Assembly: GCF_918797525.1 (NCBI RefSeq)
Contig: NZ_OU963893.1
Location: 434,001 to 498,000 of the forward strand
DNA length: 64,000 nt
Source: an unidentified bacterial endosymbiont
GTDB taxonomy: Bacteria > Pseudomonadota > Gammaproteobacteria > Enterobacterales > Enterobacteriaceae
Reading direction: 5' to 3'
Made by a program: the position numbers and the translations under genes. Shown one piece after another: positions 14,517 to 25,242 of this stretch. Each line of letters opens with the position of its first letter. The stretch's first letter is position 1. The notes beneath the pieces are model-generated. The model ran no database searches, was not told the DNA's origin, and saw only the letters and a program-made list of their open reading frames with translations.

Positions 14517-14540
14517 ACCCTCTCCCGGTGGGGAGAGGGT
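14517..14540. terminator. Palindrome between birA and bcsG
   Basis: A perfect 10-base inverted repeat, ACCCTCTCCC (14517-14526) / GGGAGAGGGT (14531-14540), has a 4-base loop. It lies in the 40-base convergent gap and belongs to the window's palindrome family. Confidence 0.6.
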
Positions 14541-14551
14541 TATAAAGCCGG

Positions 14552-16231
14552 CTACTGCGGATACGGCACCCAATCACCACCGTTCAGGCGAACGTACGGT
14601 TTGTTCTGGTATTGGATCACGACTGCATTTGCGTTCTCAGAGACTTCAGCAGTTTGCGGCAATTTGCTGATGAACTGATCCCAGTTCACGCTATCTTCCA
14701 CAAACAGCTTACCGTCCACCGCCCGGGCCACCAGTTCTGAAATCGCCAGGTAGCTGGCTGGCTGAGTAATTTCAACAGGTGCGCCCTGATGGGGAGCCTT
14801 CATACCAAAGAATTTTATACCAGCGGGCACGTTGGTTATGGACGGGCTTGGAATATCGCGCAGTCCGGATACCTGCATCCTATCACCCTTCAGCGCTCCG
14901 CCGTGCTCAGGGACCACAACCACCATCACTTTACGGCCTGATTGCTCCAGTTCGGTGAAGAATGTATCCAGTTCATCGAAGAACTTCTGCGCACGTACTT
15001 TGTAATCCGCCGTTTTACTTACCCCCGGATAATGGTTTCCGTCATGCAAGGGCAGGGTGTTGTAGAACGTTGCGCTGCGTGAGTTCCCTTCTTTGTTGAC
15101 GGTTTGCAGCCAGCGCTGCAGCACAGCGGTATCGTCATACACCGGTGAACCGTCGAAGCCCAGCAGCGTCACCGGCAGACCGGTTTGATCCATCAGTGGT
15201 GCTTGCATGCCGCCCTCCTGACGCACCTCTTTGAGGAAATTACCGAACTGGCCGTTATGTCCCAGCATCAGGTGCTGCGTGAAGCCCAGTTTCGCGAGGT
15301 TATCGAACAGATAACACTGGTTGCCTGCCGGTTGATACAGGTTCTTATGCGAGGGTTGACCGCAGCTCGCGCGCAGCAGGCGAATGGCTGCCGGGCCGCT
15401 GTAGGAGGTGGCAGAGTTGAAATCTTTAAACTGAATATCAAAATGCGACCACAGCGGGTGCGAAGCCAGCCCGGCGGCATCAACGTCAGCCCAGGAGAGA
15501 GAGCAGATGTTAATCACCAGCAGTTCAAACGGCTGCGCATCCGCAGGCAGCGCATCCGGAAATTTAGTCTGACGTTTGTCTTCCGCATTGTAGAAACTGG
15601 AGAGCCATGCGTTCAGGTTAGTGGACGTTGGCGGCGCGGTCTGCGTGGGGATATCGCCTACCACTGGCGCATCGCCAGACGTCGCGACAGTTGCTACTGT
15701 GCTCCCGCCGGTGGTAGTTACTGTTGTCGTTGGTTGACCGGCCGGCCACAGGGAGAATTCCGGCCCTGCCAGCGCCAGCACGTTAAGCCAGAGCAAAATG
15801 GCGACGACAAATACCGTTACCCGGATCCACTGCGAGAGGAACAGCCAGGCGACCAGCAGCACGAAGACGGCGCCAATCATCTGCCAGTTAATGAAACGCC
15901 CGGTCAGATCGAGAATATAGTCGGAACTGAAGCCCGCAACCTGCGATCCCTGGCTCATAATGCTTTCCGGCCCCGGTAGCCAGGTATCATGCCAGAACAG
16001 CGCGAAGCCAATCGGGAGGGCAACCCAGTGACGTAAGCGATGCAGCTTAACGCTCGGAATCGGCATCAGCAGGAACGCCATAAACACCAGATTGAGCAGG
16101 GGATGGAAGTTCAGATAGCCTGCCCACAGCAAACCAAACTTCACCAGAAAGTAAAAGTTCCAGCCTGAAAGGCCGCGCCAGTATTGCCAGAGCGGCGATG
16201 GCGCCGAAGAGGTGGAGGTAGAATTAGTCAT
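14552..16231 (-). CDS. bcsG: Cellulose phosphoethanolamine transferase BcsG
   Basis: This 559-residue inner-membrane protein transfers phosphoethanolamine from lipid to cellulose in the periplasm. The length is the same as E. coli BcsG. About five N-terminal helices (to about residue 160) are followed by a Pro/Thr-rich linker ([10 protein letters not shown]) and a zinc-dependent alkaline-phosphatase-fold domain. Catalytic landmarks are visible: NICSLSW, the serine in [21 protein letters not shown] and VVPEHGGAL. It is the last gene of bcsEFG and overlaps bcsF by 8 bases. Confidence 0.97.
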   Translation of the reverse strand: MTNSTSTSSAPSPLWQYWRGLSGWNFYFLVKFGLLWAGYLNFHPLLNLVFMAFLLMPIPSVKLHRLRHWVALPIGFALFWHDTWLPGPESIMSQGSQVAGFSSDYILDLTGRFINWQMIGAVFVLLVAWLFLSQWIRVTVFVVAILLWLNVLALAGPEFSLWPAGQPTTTVTTTGGSTVATVATSGDAPVVGDIPTQTAPPTSTNLNAWLSSFYNAEDKRQTKFPDALPADAQPFELLVINICSLSWADVDAAGLASHPLWSHFDIQFKDFNSATSYSGPAAIRLLRASCGQPSHKNLYQPAGNQCYLFDNLAKLGFTQHLMLGHNGQFGNFLKEVRQEGGMQAPLMDQTGLPVTLLGFDGSPVYDDTAVLQRWLQTVNKEGNSRSATFYNTLPLHDGNHYPGVSKTADYKVRAQKFFDELDTFFTELEQSGRKVMVVVVPEHGGALKGDRMQVSGLRDIPSPSITNVPAGIKFFGMKAPHQGAPVEITQPASYLAISELVARAVDGKLFVEDSVNWDQFISKLPQTAEVSENANAVVIQYQNKPYVRLNGGDWVPYPQ

Positions 16232-16418
16232 GTTTTCGGTTTGCCTTGACGTGTGATGCCCGTGTCAATGTTCCGGCTGGTTTAACATAGCGAGGTTTAA
16301 TAAACAGCATTCTGGCCGTGTTGCGCATACGACGCAGCGAATGGCGCGCATAGTAGCCAAGCGGGAAAAAGATCAGCGCACAAACGATGACCAGTTGAAT
16401 GATATCGCTGATATTCAT
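16224..16418 (-). CDS. bcsF: Cellulose biosynthesis membrane peptide BcsF
   Basis: This 64-residue single-span peptide (helix about 5-23: [18 protein letters not shown]) has a basic cytoplasmic tail. In E. coli it anchors BcsE and helps BcsG in phosphoethanolamine modification. It overlaps bcsE upstream by 4 bases (ATGA type) and bcsG downstream by 8, so translation is coupled. Confidence 0.93.
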   Translation of the reverse strand: MNISDIIQLVIVCALIFFPLGYYARHSLRRMRNTARMLFIKPRYVKPAGTLTRASHVKANRKHD

Positions 16419-18010
16419 GATGATACAGTTCCCCCGTTATCGGGTAATAAGCGAAGTGGCTCAGGAACCCGACGCCAGACATGTCCATCATGTTTTGCGT
16501 TAAGGATCGGTTTGGGATCGCGGGTCACGGTGAGCGGTTTAACCCAATGTTCCGGTGTGAGCGCCCGCATCTGCACCAGTTCTGCGCCGATCATATTATC
16601 TTCAAACCAGATCATACGGTTAGAGAAGATATCGCCGGTAGGCAGGGGGAAGATATGGTTAAGGGCGGTATCGAGATCGTTCACCCGGCAGAAGGATAAA
16701 AACAGCACCAGACGGTTGTCGCCAATCGTCATGATATCCCCGGTGCGGTTCGGGCGGCATAAGGTCAGCGCCTGCTCAACGCGGATACCCGGCACAGGGC
16801 GCAGGGCAACCATCACCCCTTTTCCGTCCGCTGGCAGCAGCGTGTTATTCACCATATTGCCGACAGCGTCGCAGAAGGTATCCCATTGCTGGTATCCGCG
16901 CAGTTTCATCGGCTGGGTCATTGAGAGCAGTGTGGAAATATCTTCAGGCACATGACGAGTGAACTGCTGGCCCTGAATGCTCTCAATAAGCGTCAGGCAG
17001 CGGGAAAGCGGCGCATTCCAGGGGATAACCATATTTGCGCCGCAGCCCAGAAGCAGACGCTCATCGGTGGCTCGCAGGCTGGTCGTATTTTCGCGCACCA
17101 CGATTTTTAAGGCGCTGCCGCGCTGGCGACGTAAGGTGTGGATGTGTTTTGCCAGTGATTCAATCTGGTTATTTTGTGTCAAAGAGAAAACAATGGTCGC
17201 CGCCTGCGTTGTGCGGGCCTCATTAAATAGCGCTTCGTTAGTGTCGAACAGTGACCAATTTTCAGAAAGCGCAGGCGCCCCCTCTAACACTGCAATATGG
17301 GTCAGGATGCGTTTTTCATCGCTGCGCGGTTGCACCACGGTCTCTTCGAGCCGGGCGAGATGCCACTGACCGTCGAGCTGTTTGAGGTTGAGCTGTTGTC
17401 TGGCGCTCACCCCTTTTTCATTGCACCAGAACGCGATGTCGTAGAGGTAGCCGTCGGTCTGGTCACGGAGACTGGCCAGACCGAAAAGAGAACGATATTC
17501 AGCCATTAACAGTGAAAATAACTTATCATTATTACTGCCGGGATTAACAACCAATACCGTGCAATTATGTAACTTTGTCCATTTATTGATTTTTTCCAGC
17601 CAGCGCAGCAGTTTTTCTGTGGGTATATTTTGAAGCGCGTTATTTGAGCATTTAAGGATCACTAAATAGCGTTCGGGATCGAGAGAACACTGAATGTCAC
17701 GGGTCAAAAAGAAGAGGCTATCTGCTTTTGTTGACATGGAAAATAAGCGTACGGTCTGTGGACCCCGCTCGCTTTCCAGGGCGATGATTTTCCTCGGCTC
17801 TTCACCCATACTCACGACAGCGACTCGGGAATCCACCTCCTGCGCGGCGATCGTCTGGTTTACCAGACTGATGGCACCGGCGTTGCTACCCGTATTAATC
17901 CACCAGACTCCTCCGACGGGCATGTGGCGCAATTCATCCCATAACGACTGAATGCCAATAGAAAATATGGGGTCCACGGTTTCCCTCTTTTGATCTAATT
18001 TATCTGTCAC
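16415..18010 (-). CDS. bcsE: Cyclic-di-GMP-binding cellulose regulator BcsE
   Basis: This 531-residue cytoplasmic protein binds c-di-GMP and boosts cellulose synthase output. The C-terminal GIL domain holds the RxxD motif in [14 protein letters not shown] (about 440). Near-identical blocks with E. coli BcsE (523 residues) run through the second half. The listed start is GTG 18010. A second GTG at 17977, just before DPIFSIGI, has a better AGAGGGA ribosome binding site and would match the E. coli N-terminus more closely. It is divergent from bcsR, with promoters in the 140-base gap 18011-18150. Confidence 0.95.
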   Translation of the reverse strand: MTDKLDQKRETVDPIFSIGIQSLWDELRHMPVGGVWWINTGSNAGAISLVNQTIAAQEVDSRVAVVSMGEEPRKIIALESERGPQTVRLFSMSTKADSLFFLTRDIQCSLDPERYLVILKCSNNALQNIPTEKLLRWLEKINKWTKLHNCTVLVVNPGSNNDKLFSLLMAEYRSLFGLASLRDQTDGYLYDIAFWCNEKGVSARQQLNLKQLDGQWHLARLEETVVQPRSDEKRILTHIAVLEGAPALSENWSLFDTNEALFNEARTTQAATIVFSLTQNNQIESLAKHIHTLRRQRGSALKIVVRENTTSLRATDERLLLGCGANMVIPWNAPLSRCLTLIESIQGQQFTRHVPEDISTLLSMTQPMKLRGYQQWDTFCDAVGNMVNNTLLPADGKGVMVALRPVPGIRVEQALTLCRPNRTGDIMTIGDNRLVLFLSFCRVNDLDTALNHIFPLPTGDIFSNRMIWFEDNMIGAELVQMRALTPEHWVKPLTVTRDPKPILNAKHDGHVWRRVPEPLRLLPDNGGTVSS

Positions 18011-18150
18011 TCAGTTTACTAGCGAAAGCGTAGAAATAAACCTAACATTGAAATTAAAGGACATCAGATTTAGCATGTAAACGAAATTCCGCCGGCAGGA
18101 CGCCTCGCGACATCCGACTTTGCGGTTTTCGTCAGAGAGAAACAAAAAGA

Positions 18151-18339
18151 ATGCATAATAATGAATCCGGAACACCCGTCGACTCCAGCCTGGGTTACAC
18201 CTTCCAAAATGATTTTCTGGCGCTGACGCAGGCTTTTTCCCTGCCTGAAATAGATTACACCGATATTTCCCAGCGGGAACAGTTGGCCGCGGCGATTAAA
18301 CGTTGGCCGTTATTAGCTGAGTTTGCCCAACAACAATAA
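18151..18339 (+). CDS. bcsR: Cellulose synthase regulator BcsR
   Basis: This 62-residue cytoplasmic protein (formerly YhjR) partners BcsQ to form the regulatory assembly beneath BcsA. The length equals E. coli BcsR, and the conserved core is DFLALTQAFSLPEIDYTDIS. It is the first gene of the plus-strand bcs operon, 11 bases before bcsQ. Confidence 0.94.
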   Translation: MHNNESGTPVDSSLGYTFQNDFLALTQAFSLPEIDYTDISQREQLAAAIKRWPLLAEFAQQQ

Positions 18340-18350
18340 GGGAGCCACTG

Positions 18351-19103
18351 ATGGCCATTCTAGGATTACAGGGCGTCCGTGGTGGGGTAGGCACGACATC
18401 CATTACCGCGGCGCTGGCGTGGTCATTACAGCTTTTAGGCGAATCAGTCCTGGTCATTGATGCCAGCTCCGACAATTTGTTGCGCATGTCCTTCAACGTT
18501 GACTTCACCCGCACGCAGGGCTGGGCCCGCGCGTTGCTTGATGATAAAGACTGGCGGGATGCGGGTATGCGCTACACCACCCAGCTCGATTTACTGCCCT
18601 TTGGCCAGTTGACTGAAACTGAACGCGAGAACGAAGCGGCCTATCAACGCCTGTTTTGCCGCTTTACGACCGCGCTGCAGCAGCTAAAAGCGCAGAGCCA
18701 TTACCGGTGGATTTTGCTGGACCTGCCACACGGCGCCGCCTCGCTGACTCGCCACCTGATGGCGCAATGCGATCATGTGCTCTCCATTGTCAACGTGGAC
18801 GCGAATTGCCATATCCGCTTGCACCAGCAGGCGCTGCCCGCCAATGCCCATATTCTGATTAACGATCTGCGGATCGGCAGCCAGATTCAGGACGATCTGT
18901 ACCAGATTTGGCTACAAAGCCAGCGTCGTCTGCTGCCGATGGTTATCCATCGCGATGAAGGGATGGCAGAGTGTCTCGCCTCCAAACAGCCGCTTGGCGA
19001 ATACCGTAGCGATTCCCTGGCGGCAGAAGAGATCCTGACGCTGGCGAACTGGTGTCTGCTGTACTTCGCGAACAGGGCGGAGCCGGTCGGGAGCGCGGTA
19101 TGA
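18351..19103 (+). CDS. bcsQ: Cellulose biosynthesis ATPase BcsQ
   Basis: This 250-residue MinD/ParA-type ATPase is needed for polar cellulose secretion with BcsR. The deviant Walker A GVRGGVGTTSITAAL (about 7-21) lacks the usual lysine before TT, as in E. coli BcsQ, and VLVIDAS is the Walker A' region. The gene is intact; E. coli K-12 carries a stop here, this strain does not. A ribosome binding site AAGGGAG precedes ATG 18351. Its stop overlaps the bcsA start by 4 bases (ATGA). Confidence 0.95.
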   Translation: MAILGLQGVRGGVGTTSITAALAWSLQLLGESVLVIDASSDNLLRMSFNVDFTRTQGWARALLDDKDWRDAGMRYTTQLDLLPFGQLTETERENEAAYQRLFCRFTTALQQLKAQSHYRWILLDLPHGAASLTRHLMAQCDHVLSIVNVDANCHIRLHQQALPANAHILINDLRIGSQIQDDLYQIWLQSQRRLLPMVIHRDEGMAECLASKQPLGEYRSDSLAAEEILTLANWCLLYFANRAEPVGSAV

Positions 19104-21716
19104 GCCCGCTCTCCTCCTGGTTACTCATTCCGTCGGTCAATTTACGTTTGAGCGAACGCTACCGGCATTACCGTCGACATGGCGCATCGGCGTTTAGCGC
19201 CGCGCTCGGCTGTTTGTGGATGATACTGGCCTGGATGGTCATTCCCCTTGAACACCCACGCTGGCAGCGTATACGTGCGCGGCACCGTGAGCTTTATCCG
19301 CACATTAACCCGGACCGGCCACGGCCGCTGGATCCGGCGCGTTATCTTATTCAGGCCGTCTGGCTGGCGGCCACCACGCCCCATCCGGAGAAAAAAAACG
19401 GCCCGCTGGCGCAGCGTTGAGCGGGTGGCGAAATTACGTGAACACTACCATGCGTGGCTGGACAGAATGCCCGACAGCGTGAGCGATAAGACCAGCCATC
19501 TGGATAATCACAAAGAGCTTGGGCATCTGCACCCGGGCTTGCGGCGTTTTATTCTCGGCATCATTGTCGTCTTCTCGCTCATTCTGGCGCTAGTCTGTAT
19601 TACGCAGCCCTTCAACCCCCTGGCGCAGTTCACCTTCCTGATCCTGCTATGGGGCGTGGCGTTGCTGGTTCGCCGTATTCCGGGCCGCTTCTCGGCGCTG
19701 ATGCTGATTGTGCTGTCGCTTACCGTCTCCTGCCGCTATATCTGGTGGCGTTATACCTCCACGCTGAACTGGGATGATCCGGTGAGCCTGGTGTGCGGAC
19801 TGGTGCTGCTGTTTGCCGAAACCTACGCCTGGATTGTGCTGGTGCTGGGGTACTTCCAGGTGGTCTGGCCGCTTAATCGCCAGCCGGTTCCGCTGCCAAA
19901 AGAGACCAATCAATGGCCGACAGTTGACCTGTTTGTGCCCACCTACAATGAAGATCTGAGTGTGGTGAAAAACACCCTCTATGCGGCGCTGGGTATCGAC
20001 TGGCCGAAAGATAAGCTCAAAATCTGGATCCTTGACGACGGTGGTCGCGCGGAATTTCGTCAGTTTGCCGAAGAAGTGGGCGTGGAGTATATCGCTCGTA
20101 CCACCCACGAACATGCGAAAGCCGGGAACATCAACAACGCGCTGAAGTACGCCAAAGGGGAGTTTGTCTCGATCTTTGACTGCGACCACGTGCCGACGCG
20201 CTCGTTCCTGCAAATGACGATGGGCTGGTTCCTGAAAGAAAAAGAGCTGGCGATGATGCAGACGCCGCATCACTTCTTCTCACCGGATCCGTTTGAGCGG
20301 AACCTCGGGCGTTTTCGTAAAACGCCGAACGAAGGCACGCTGTTTTACGGCCTGGTGCAGGACGGAAACGATATGTGGGACGCAACTTTCTTCTGCGGCT
20401 CTTGTGCGGTTATCCGCCGTGGACCGCTGGATGAAATTGGCGGCATTGCCGTGGAGACGGTGACCGAAGATGCGCATACCTCGCTGCGTCTGCACCGTCG
20501 CGGCCATACCTCAGCCTACATGCGCATTCCCCAGGCGGCAGGTCTGGCAACGGAATCGCTATCGGCGCATATCGGCCAGCGTATTCGCTGGGCGCGCGGC
20601 ATGGTGCAAATCTTCCGTCTCGATAATCCGTTAATGGGGAAAGGGCTGAAGCTGGCGCAGCGCCTGTGCTACGTCAACGCCATGTTCCACTTCTTATCCG
20701 GTATTCCGCGGCTCATCTTCCTGACCGCGCCGCTGGCGTTTTTGCTCCTTCACGCTTACATCATCTACGCTCCCGCGCTGATGATTGCGCTGTTTGTGTT
20801 GCCGCACATGATCCACGCGAGCCTGACAAACTCGAAGATTCAGGGCAAATACCGCCACTCTTTCTGGAGTGAAATCTACGAAACGGTGCTGGCCTGGTAC
20901 ATCGCGCCGCCGACGATGGTAGCGCTGATTAACCCGCATAAAGGCAAATTTAACGTCACCGCGAAGGGCGGCCTGGTGGAGGAAGAGTATGTCGACTGGG
21001 TCATCTCCCGCCCGTATATCTTCCTGGTGCTGCTCAACATTGTGGGCCTGATTGCCGGTGTCTGGCGCTATTACACTGGCCCCGAAAACGAGACTCTGAC
21101 TGTCTTCGTGAGCATGGCATGGGTATTTTACAACCTGATTATTCTTGGCGGCGCGGTGGCGGTATCGGTGGAGAGTAAACAGGTACGACGCGCGCATCGC
21201 GTTGAAATCAGTATGCCTGCAGCGATTGCCCGTGAAGATGGCCATCTCTTCTCCTGCACCGTGCACGACTTCTCGGACGGGGGGGTAGGGATCAAAATCA
21301 ACGGCCAGGCGAAGGTACTGGAAGGGCAGAAGGTGAGTCTGTTGCTTAAGCGCGGCCAGCAAGAGTATGTCTTCCCAACGCAGGTCGTGCGGGTATCAGG
21401 CAATGAAGTGGGCCTGCAACTGATGCCGCTTACCAGGAAGCAACATATCGATTTTGTGCAATGTACGTTTGCCCGCGCGGATACGTGGGCTCTGTGGCAG
21501 GACAGCTTTCCGGAAGATAAACCACTGGAAAGCCTGATGGATATTCTGAAGCTGGGGTTCCGTGGCTATCGTCACCTCGCAGAATTTGCCCCGTCGTCGG
21601 TGAAATTAATCTTCCGGACACTTACTTCTCTGGTTTCCTGGGTCGTGTCGTTCATTCCGCGTCGAGTTGAGCGAAATGAAGCGAAGCAGGCGGACCCGGC
21701 TATGGCTCAACAATGA
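19100..21716 (+). pseudogene. bcsA: Cellulose synthase catalytic subunit BcsA, frameshifted in an A8 run
   Basis: The full protein would be about 870 residues. The N-terminal part (ATG 19100, MSPLSSWLLIPSVN...) ends at TGA 19418-19420, a few codons after a run of eight A at 19391-19398. The remainder is open in another frame to 21716. Seven A would join PEK-K-TARWRSVERVAK smoothly, so there is a +1 base. The downstream part has all the synthase motifs: ILDDGG, FDCDH, TVTEDAHTS, QRIRWARGM, and a PilZ c-di-GMP site (RRAHR, DFSDGG). A restart at ATG 19467 would give an N-truncated enzyme. The cause could be mutation, phase variation or homopolymer miscall. Confidence 0.85.
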
Positions 21717-21726
21717 TGATAACGCG

Positions 21727-24129
21727 ATGAAAACGAAACTTTCCTGGTTATGTGCAGTGGCAATGGGGATGAGTGCGCTCCCCGCAACAATAGCTAACGC
21801 AGCGCCTGAGAACCCGGTGGCCACGCCTGCCCCAACGGTTCCTGTGGTTGCACAGGCGACCGACCCGGTTATCACTGCGGCACCTGGTCAAACGGAGAAC
21901 ATTACCCCGAATCAGCCGACGGAGGGAAATATCGTTGGGCAAGTGATGCCGGGCGTTCAGGGCGCCAGTGCGCCCGTCGTCGCGGAAAATGTCCCCTCCC
22001 GGGACGTGACGCTGACGTTTGCTCAGATCGCCCCGCCGCCGGGCAGTATGGTGCTGCGCGGCATCAACCCAAACGGCGGCATTGAGTTTGGCATGCGCAG
22101 TGATGAAGTGGTTTCCCGGGCGATGCTGAACCTCGAATACACCCCGTCGCCGTCGTTGTTGCCGGTTCAGTCACAGCTCAAGGTCTATCTCAATGATGAA
22201 CTGATGGACGTTCTGCCCGTGATGAAAGAGCAGTTGGGTAAGAAAACTCAGGCTCAGGTGCCAATCAATCCGCTGTTCATTACCGACTTTAACCGTGTCC
22301 GGCTGGAATTTGTCGGCCACTATCGTGACGTCTGCGAAAACCCGGCCAGTAGCACGCTGTGGATGGACGTGGGACGTAACTCCTCGCTGCAGATGACGTA
22401 CCAGTCGCTGGCGCTGAAAAACGATCTGTCGGCCTTCCCGATCCCGTTTTTTGATCCGCGTGATAACCGTCAACTGACCCTGCCGATGGTGTTTGCGGCC
22501 TCTCCGGACGTAACCGAGCAACTGGCGGCGACGATTTTGGCTTCCTGGTTCGGTTCCCGTTCCGGCTGGCGTGGGCAGAATTTCCCGGTGATGTACGACA
22601 AAATGCCGGACAGAAACGCTATCGTGTTTGCGACTAACGGCAAGCGCCCATCCTTCCTGCGCAACCACCCGGACGTCAAAGGGCCGACCATTGAAATGAT
22701 CGCCCACCCGGATAACCCGTACGTGAAGCTGCTGGTGGTATTTGGTCGTGATGATAAAGACCTGGTGCAGGCGGCAAAAGGCATTGCCCAGGGCAATGTC
22801 CTGTTCCGTGGCAACAGCGTCATGGTAGACGAGGTGAAGCCCTTGCTGGCGCGTAAACCTTACGATGCGCCGAACTGGGTGCGTACCGACCGCCCCATCA
22901 CCTTCGGTGAGCTGAAAACCTATGAAGAACAGCTTCAGTCGACGGGGCTTGAGCCTGCGCCTGTTAACCTTTCGCTGAATCTGCCGCCGGATCTGTACCT
23001 GCTGCGCACCAACGGGATTGATATCAATCTGAAGTACCGTTATACCGCGCCCGCCACCAAAGACAGCTCGCGCATGGATATCAGCCTGAATAATCAATTC
23101 CTGCAATCGTTCAGCCTGACCAGCAACCAGGAGACCAACCAGCTGATGCTGCGTCTGCCGGTGCTGCAGGGGCTGTTGGATAGTAAAACCGATGTGTCTA
23201 TCCCGGCGCTGAAGCTGGGTGCGGTAAACCAACTGCGTTTTGACTTCCAGTACATGAACCCGATGCCTGGCGGGTCGGCGGATAACTGCATCACCTTCCA
23301 GCCGGTGCAAAACCACGTGGTGATTGGCGATGAGTCGACCATCGACTTCTCCAGGTTCTATCACTTCCTGGCGATGCCGGACCTGCGCGCATTCGCTAAC
23401 GCCAGTTTCCCGTTCAGCCGGATGGCCGACCTGTCTGAAACCATCGTGGTAATGCCTAAAGCGCCAGGCGAAGCTCAGGTTACCACGCTGCTCGACACCA
23501 TGGCGTCCGTTGGGGCGCAGACGGGCCTGCCGGCCATCAACCTCACCTTGACCGATGATGGCAGCCAGATCCCCAACAAAGACGCAGACATTATGGTGAT
23601 CGGCACGATCCCGGATAAGCTCAAGAATGACAGGCGTATCGATCTGCTGGTGCAGGCAACGCAATCCTGGGTGAACACGCCGCTGCGTCAGACGGAATTC
23701 CCGAGCATCATGCCGGACACCAACGATCGGCAGGCCAGCGTACAGACTGCGGTCACCTCTACAGGCCCGATGGCCGCGATTGTCGGCTTCCAGTCGCCGT
23801 TCAACGACCAGCGTAGCGTCATTGCGCTGTTGGCCGACAGCCCGCGCGGGTATGAACTGCTTAATAACGCGATGAACGACAGCGGCAAACGCGCCGCGAT
23901 GTTCGGCTCCGTGGCGGTGATCCGTGAATCCGGCGTCGATAGCCTGCGCGTGGGCGATGTTTACTATGTCGGCCACCTGCCGTGGTTTGAACGTCTGTGG
24001 TATGCCCTGTCAAACCATCCGGTACTGTTAGCTATCCTCGCCGCGATCAGCGTGGTCCTGCTGGCGTGGGTGCTGTGGCGTCTGCTGCGTATCATCAGCC
24101 GTCGTCGCCTGAATCCTGATAATGAGTAA
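21727..24129 (+). CDS. bcsB: Cellulose synthase periplasmic subunit BcsB
   Basis: This is a roughly 800-residue periplasmic, membrane-anchored partner of BcsA that guides the glucan chain. I take ATG 21727 as start: it gives a clean signal peptide (MKTKLSWLCAVAMGMSALPA...ANA), whereas the ATG at 21667 lies inside bcsA. A C-terminal membrane anchor (about residues 765-785, PVLLAILAAISVVLLAWVLW) and basic tail RRRLNPDNE match E. coli BcsB. A Pro/Ala/Thr-rich stretch after the signal peptide is longer than in E. coli. Confidence 0.96.
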   Translation: MKTKLSWLCAVAMGMSALPATIANAAPENPVATPAPTVPVVAQATDPVITAAPGQTENITPNQPTEGNIVGQVMPGVQGASAPVVAENVPSRDVTLTFAQIAPPPGSMVLRGINPNGGIEFGMRSDEVVSRAMLNLEYTPSPSLLPVQSQLKVYLNDELMDVLPVMKEQLGKKTQAQVPINPLFITDFNRVRLEFVGHYRDVCENPASSTLWMDVGRNSSLQMTYQSLALKNDLSAFPIPFFDPRDNRQLTLPMVFAASPDVTEQLAATILASWFGSRSGWRGQNFPVMYDKMPDRNAIVFATNGKRPSFLRNHPDVKGPTIEMIAHPDNPYVKLLVVFGRDDKDLVQAAKGIAQGNVLFRGNSVMVDEVKPLLARKPYDAPNWVRTDRPITFGELKTYEEQLQSTGLEPAPVNLSLNLPPDLYLLRTNGIDINLKYRYTAPATKDSSRMDISLNNQFLQSFSLTSNQETNQLMLRLPVLQGLLDSKTDVSIPALKLGAVNQLRFDFQYMNPMPGGSADNCITFQPVQNHVVIGDESTIDFSRFYHFLAMPDLRAFANASFPFSRMADLSETIVVMPKAPGEAQVTTLLDTMASVGAQTGLPAINLTLTDDGSQIPNKDADIMVIGTIPDKLKNDRRIDLLVQATQSWVNTPLRQTEFPSIMPDTNDRQASVQTAVTSTGPMAAIVGFQSPFNDQRSVIALLADSPRGYELLNNAMNDSGKRAAMFGSVAVIRESGVDSLRVGDVYYVGHLPWFERLWYALSNHPVLLAILAAISVVLLAWVLWRLLRIISRRRLNPDNE

Positions 24130-24135
24130 CGTGTG

Positions 24136-25242
24136 ATGAAAGCCTTTCGCTGGTATCTGGTCGCAGCGTTGATGCTGACGACGATGGATCTTCGCGCCGC
24201 CTGTACCTGGCCTGCCTGGGAGCAGTTCAAAAAGGATTACATCAGCGAGGGCGGGCGTGTCATTGACCCCAGTGACACGCGCAAAATTACCACCTCAGAA
24301 GGACAAAGCTACGCGTTGTTCTTTGCCCTGGCCGCGAATGACCGCAAGACGTTTGAGCGCCTGCTGGCATGGACGCGTGATAATCTTGCCGAAGGTCATC
24401 TGGACGACCATCTCCCCGCCTGGCTGTGGGGGCAAAAAGACAAAGACACCTGGGCGGTGATCGACGCCAATTCGGCCTCGGATGGCGATATCTGGATTGC
24501 CTGGTCACTGCTTGAAGCCGGTCGTTTATGGCAAAACCCGGACTACACGCGTACAGGTGAGGCGCTTCTCAAGCGCATCGCCAGCGAGGAAGTGGTGAAC
24601 GTGCCTGGGCTGGGTTTAATGCTATTGCCGGGTAAAGTCGGTTTTGCCGACGAGAACGGCTGGCGTTTTAATCCCAGCTATCTTCCCCCTCAGCTAGCGA
24701 GCTATTTCACGCGTTTTGGCGCTCCCTGGACCACGCTCCATGAAAGCAACCTGCGTTTATTGCTGGAGACGGCGCCAAAAGGGTTTTCTCCGGACTGGGT
24801 GCAATATCAAAAAAACAGAGGCTGGCAGTTGAAACAGGACTCCTTGTTGGTGGGCAGCTATGACGCCATCCGTGTCTATCTTTGGGTGGGGATGATGAGC
24901 GATAAAGACCCTCAGAAAGCCCGACTGCTGACACGTTTCCAGCCGATGACCGCAATCACGGCGACGCAGGGCGTTCCGCCGGAGAAAGTGGATGTGGCGA
25001 GCGGGAAAGCCACGGGAAAAGGGCCGGTCGGTTTTTCCGCCTCAATGCTGCCATTTTTACAAAAACGTGATGCACAGGCCGTCCAGCGCCAGCGCGTTGC
25101 GGACCATTTTCCCGATAACGATGCCTATTACAGCTACGTGCTGACGCTCTTTGGCCAGGGATGGGATCAGCATCGTTTTCGCTTCACCGCAAAAGGTGAA
25201 TTAATACCGGATTGGGGCCAGGAATGCGCAAGTTCACAGTAA
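24136..25242 (+). CDS. bcsZ: Periplasmic endo-1,4-beta-glucanase BcsZ
   Basis: This 368-residue GH8 cellulase is exported (signal peptide [21 protein letters not shown]) and trims cellulose during synthesis. GH8 motifs are visible: the catalytic Glu in [26 protein letters not shown], and the catalytic Asp in [14 protein letters not shown] 24136 is preferred over GTG 24133. It overlaps bcsC by 19 bases. Confidence 0.96.
   Translation: MKAFRWYLVAALMLTTMDLRAACTWPAWEQFKKDYISEGGRVIDPSDTRKITTSEGQSYALFFALAANDRKTFERLLAWTRDNLAEGHLDDHLPAWLWGQKDKDTWAVIDANSASDGDIWIAWSLLEAGRLWQNPDYTRTGEALLKRIASEEVVNVPGLGLMLLPGKVGFADENGWRFNPSYLPPQLASYFTRFGAPWTTLHESNLRLLLETAPKGFSPDWVQYQKNRGWQLKQDSLLVGSYDAIRVYLWVGMMSDKDPQKARLLTRFQPMTAITATQGVPPEKVDVASGKATGKGPVGFSASMLPFLQKRDAQAVQRQRVADHFPDNDAYYSYVLTLFGQGWDQHRFRFTAKGELIPDWGQECASSQ

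Noticed and set aside
19393..19399. A-AAA-AAC slippery heptamer as a programmed -1 frameshift site in bcsA
   Set aside because: A -1 shift here leads to the wrong frame; the downstream bcsA frame needs +1 (or loss of one A). Slippage that removes an A remains possible.
22171..23976. A 601-codon open frame antisense to bcsB
   Set aside because: It mirrors the GC-rich codon pattern of bcsB, has no recognisable family and no ribosome binding site; bcsB is clearly the real gene.
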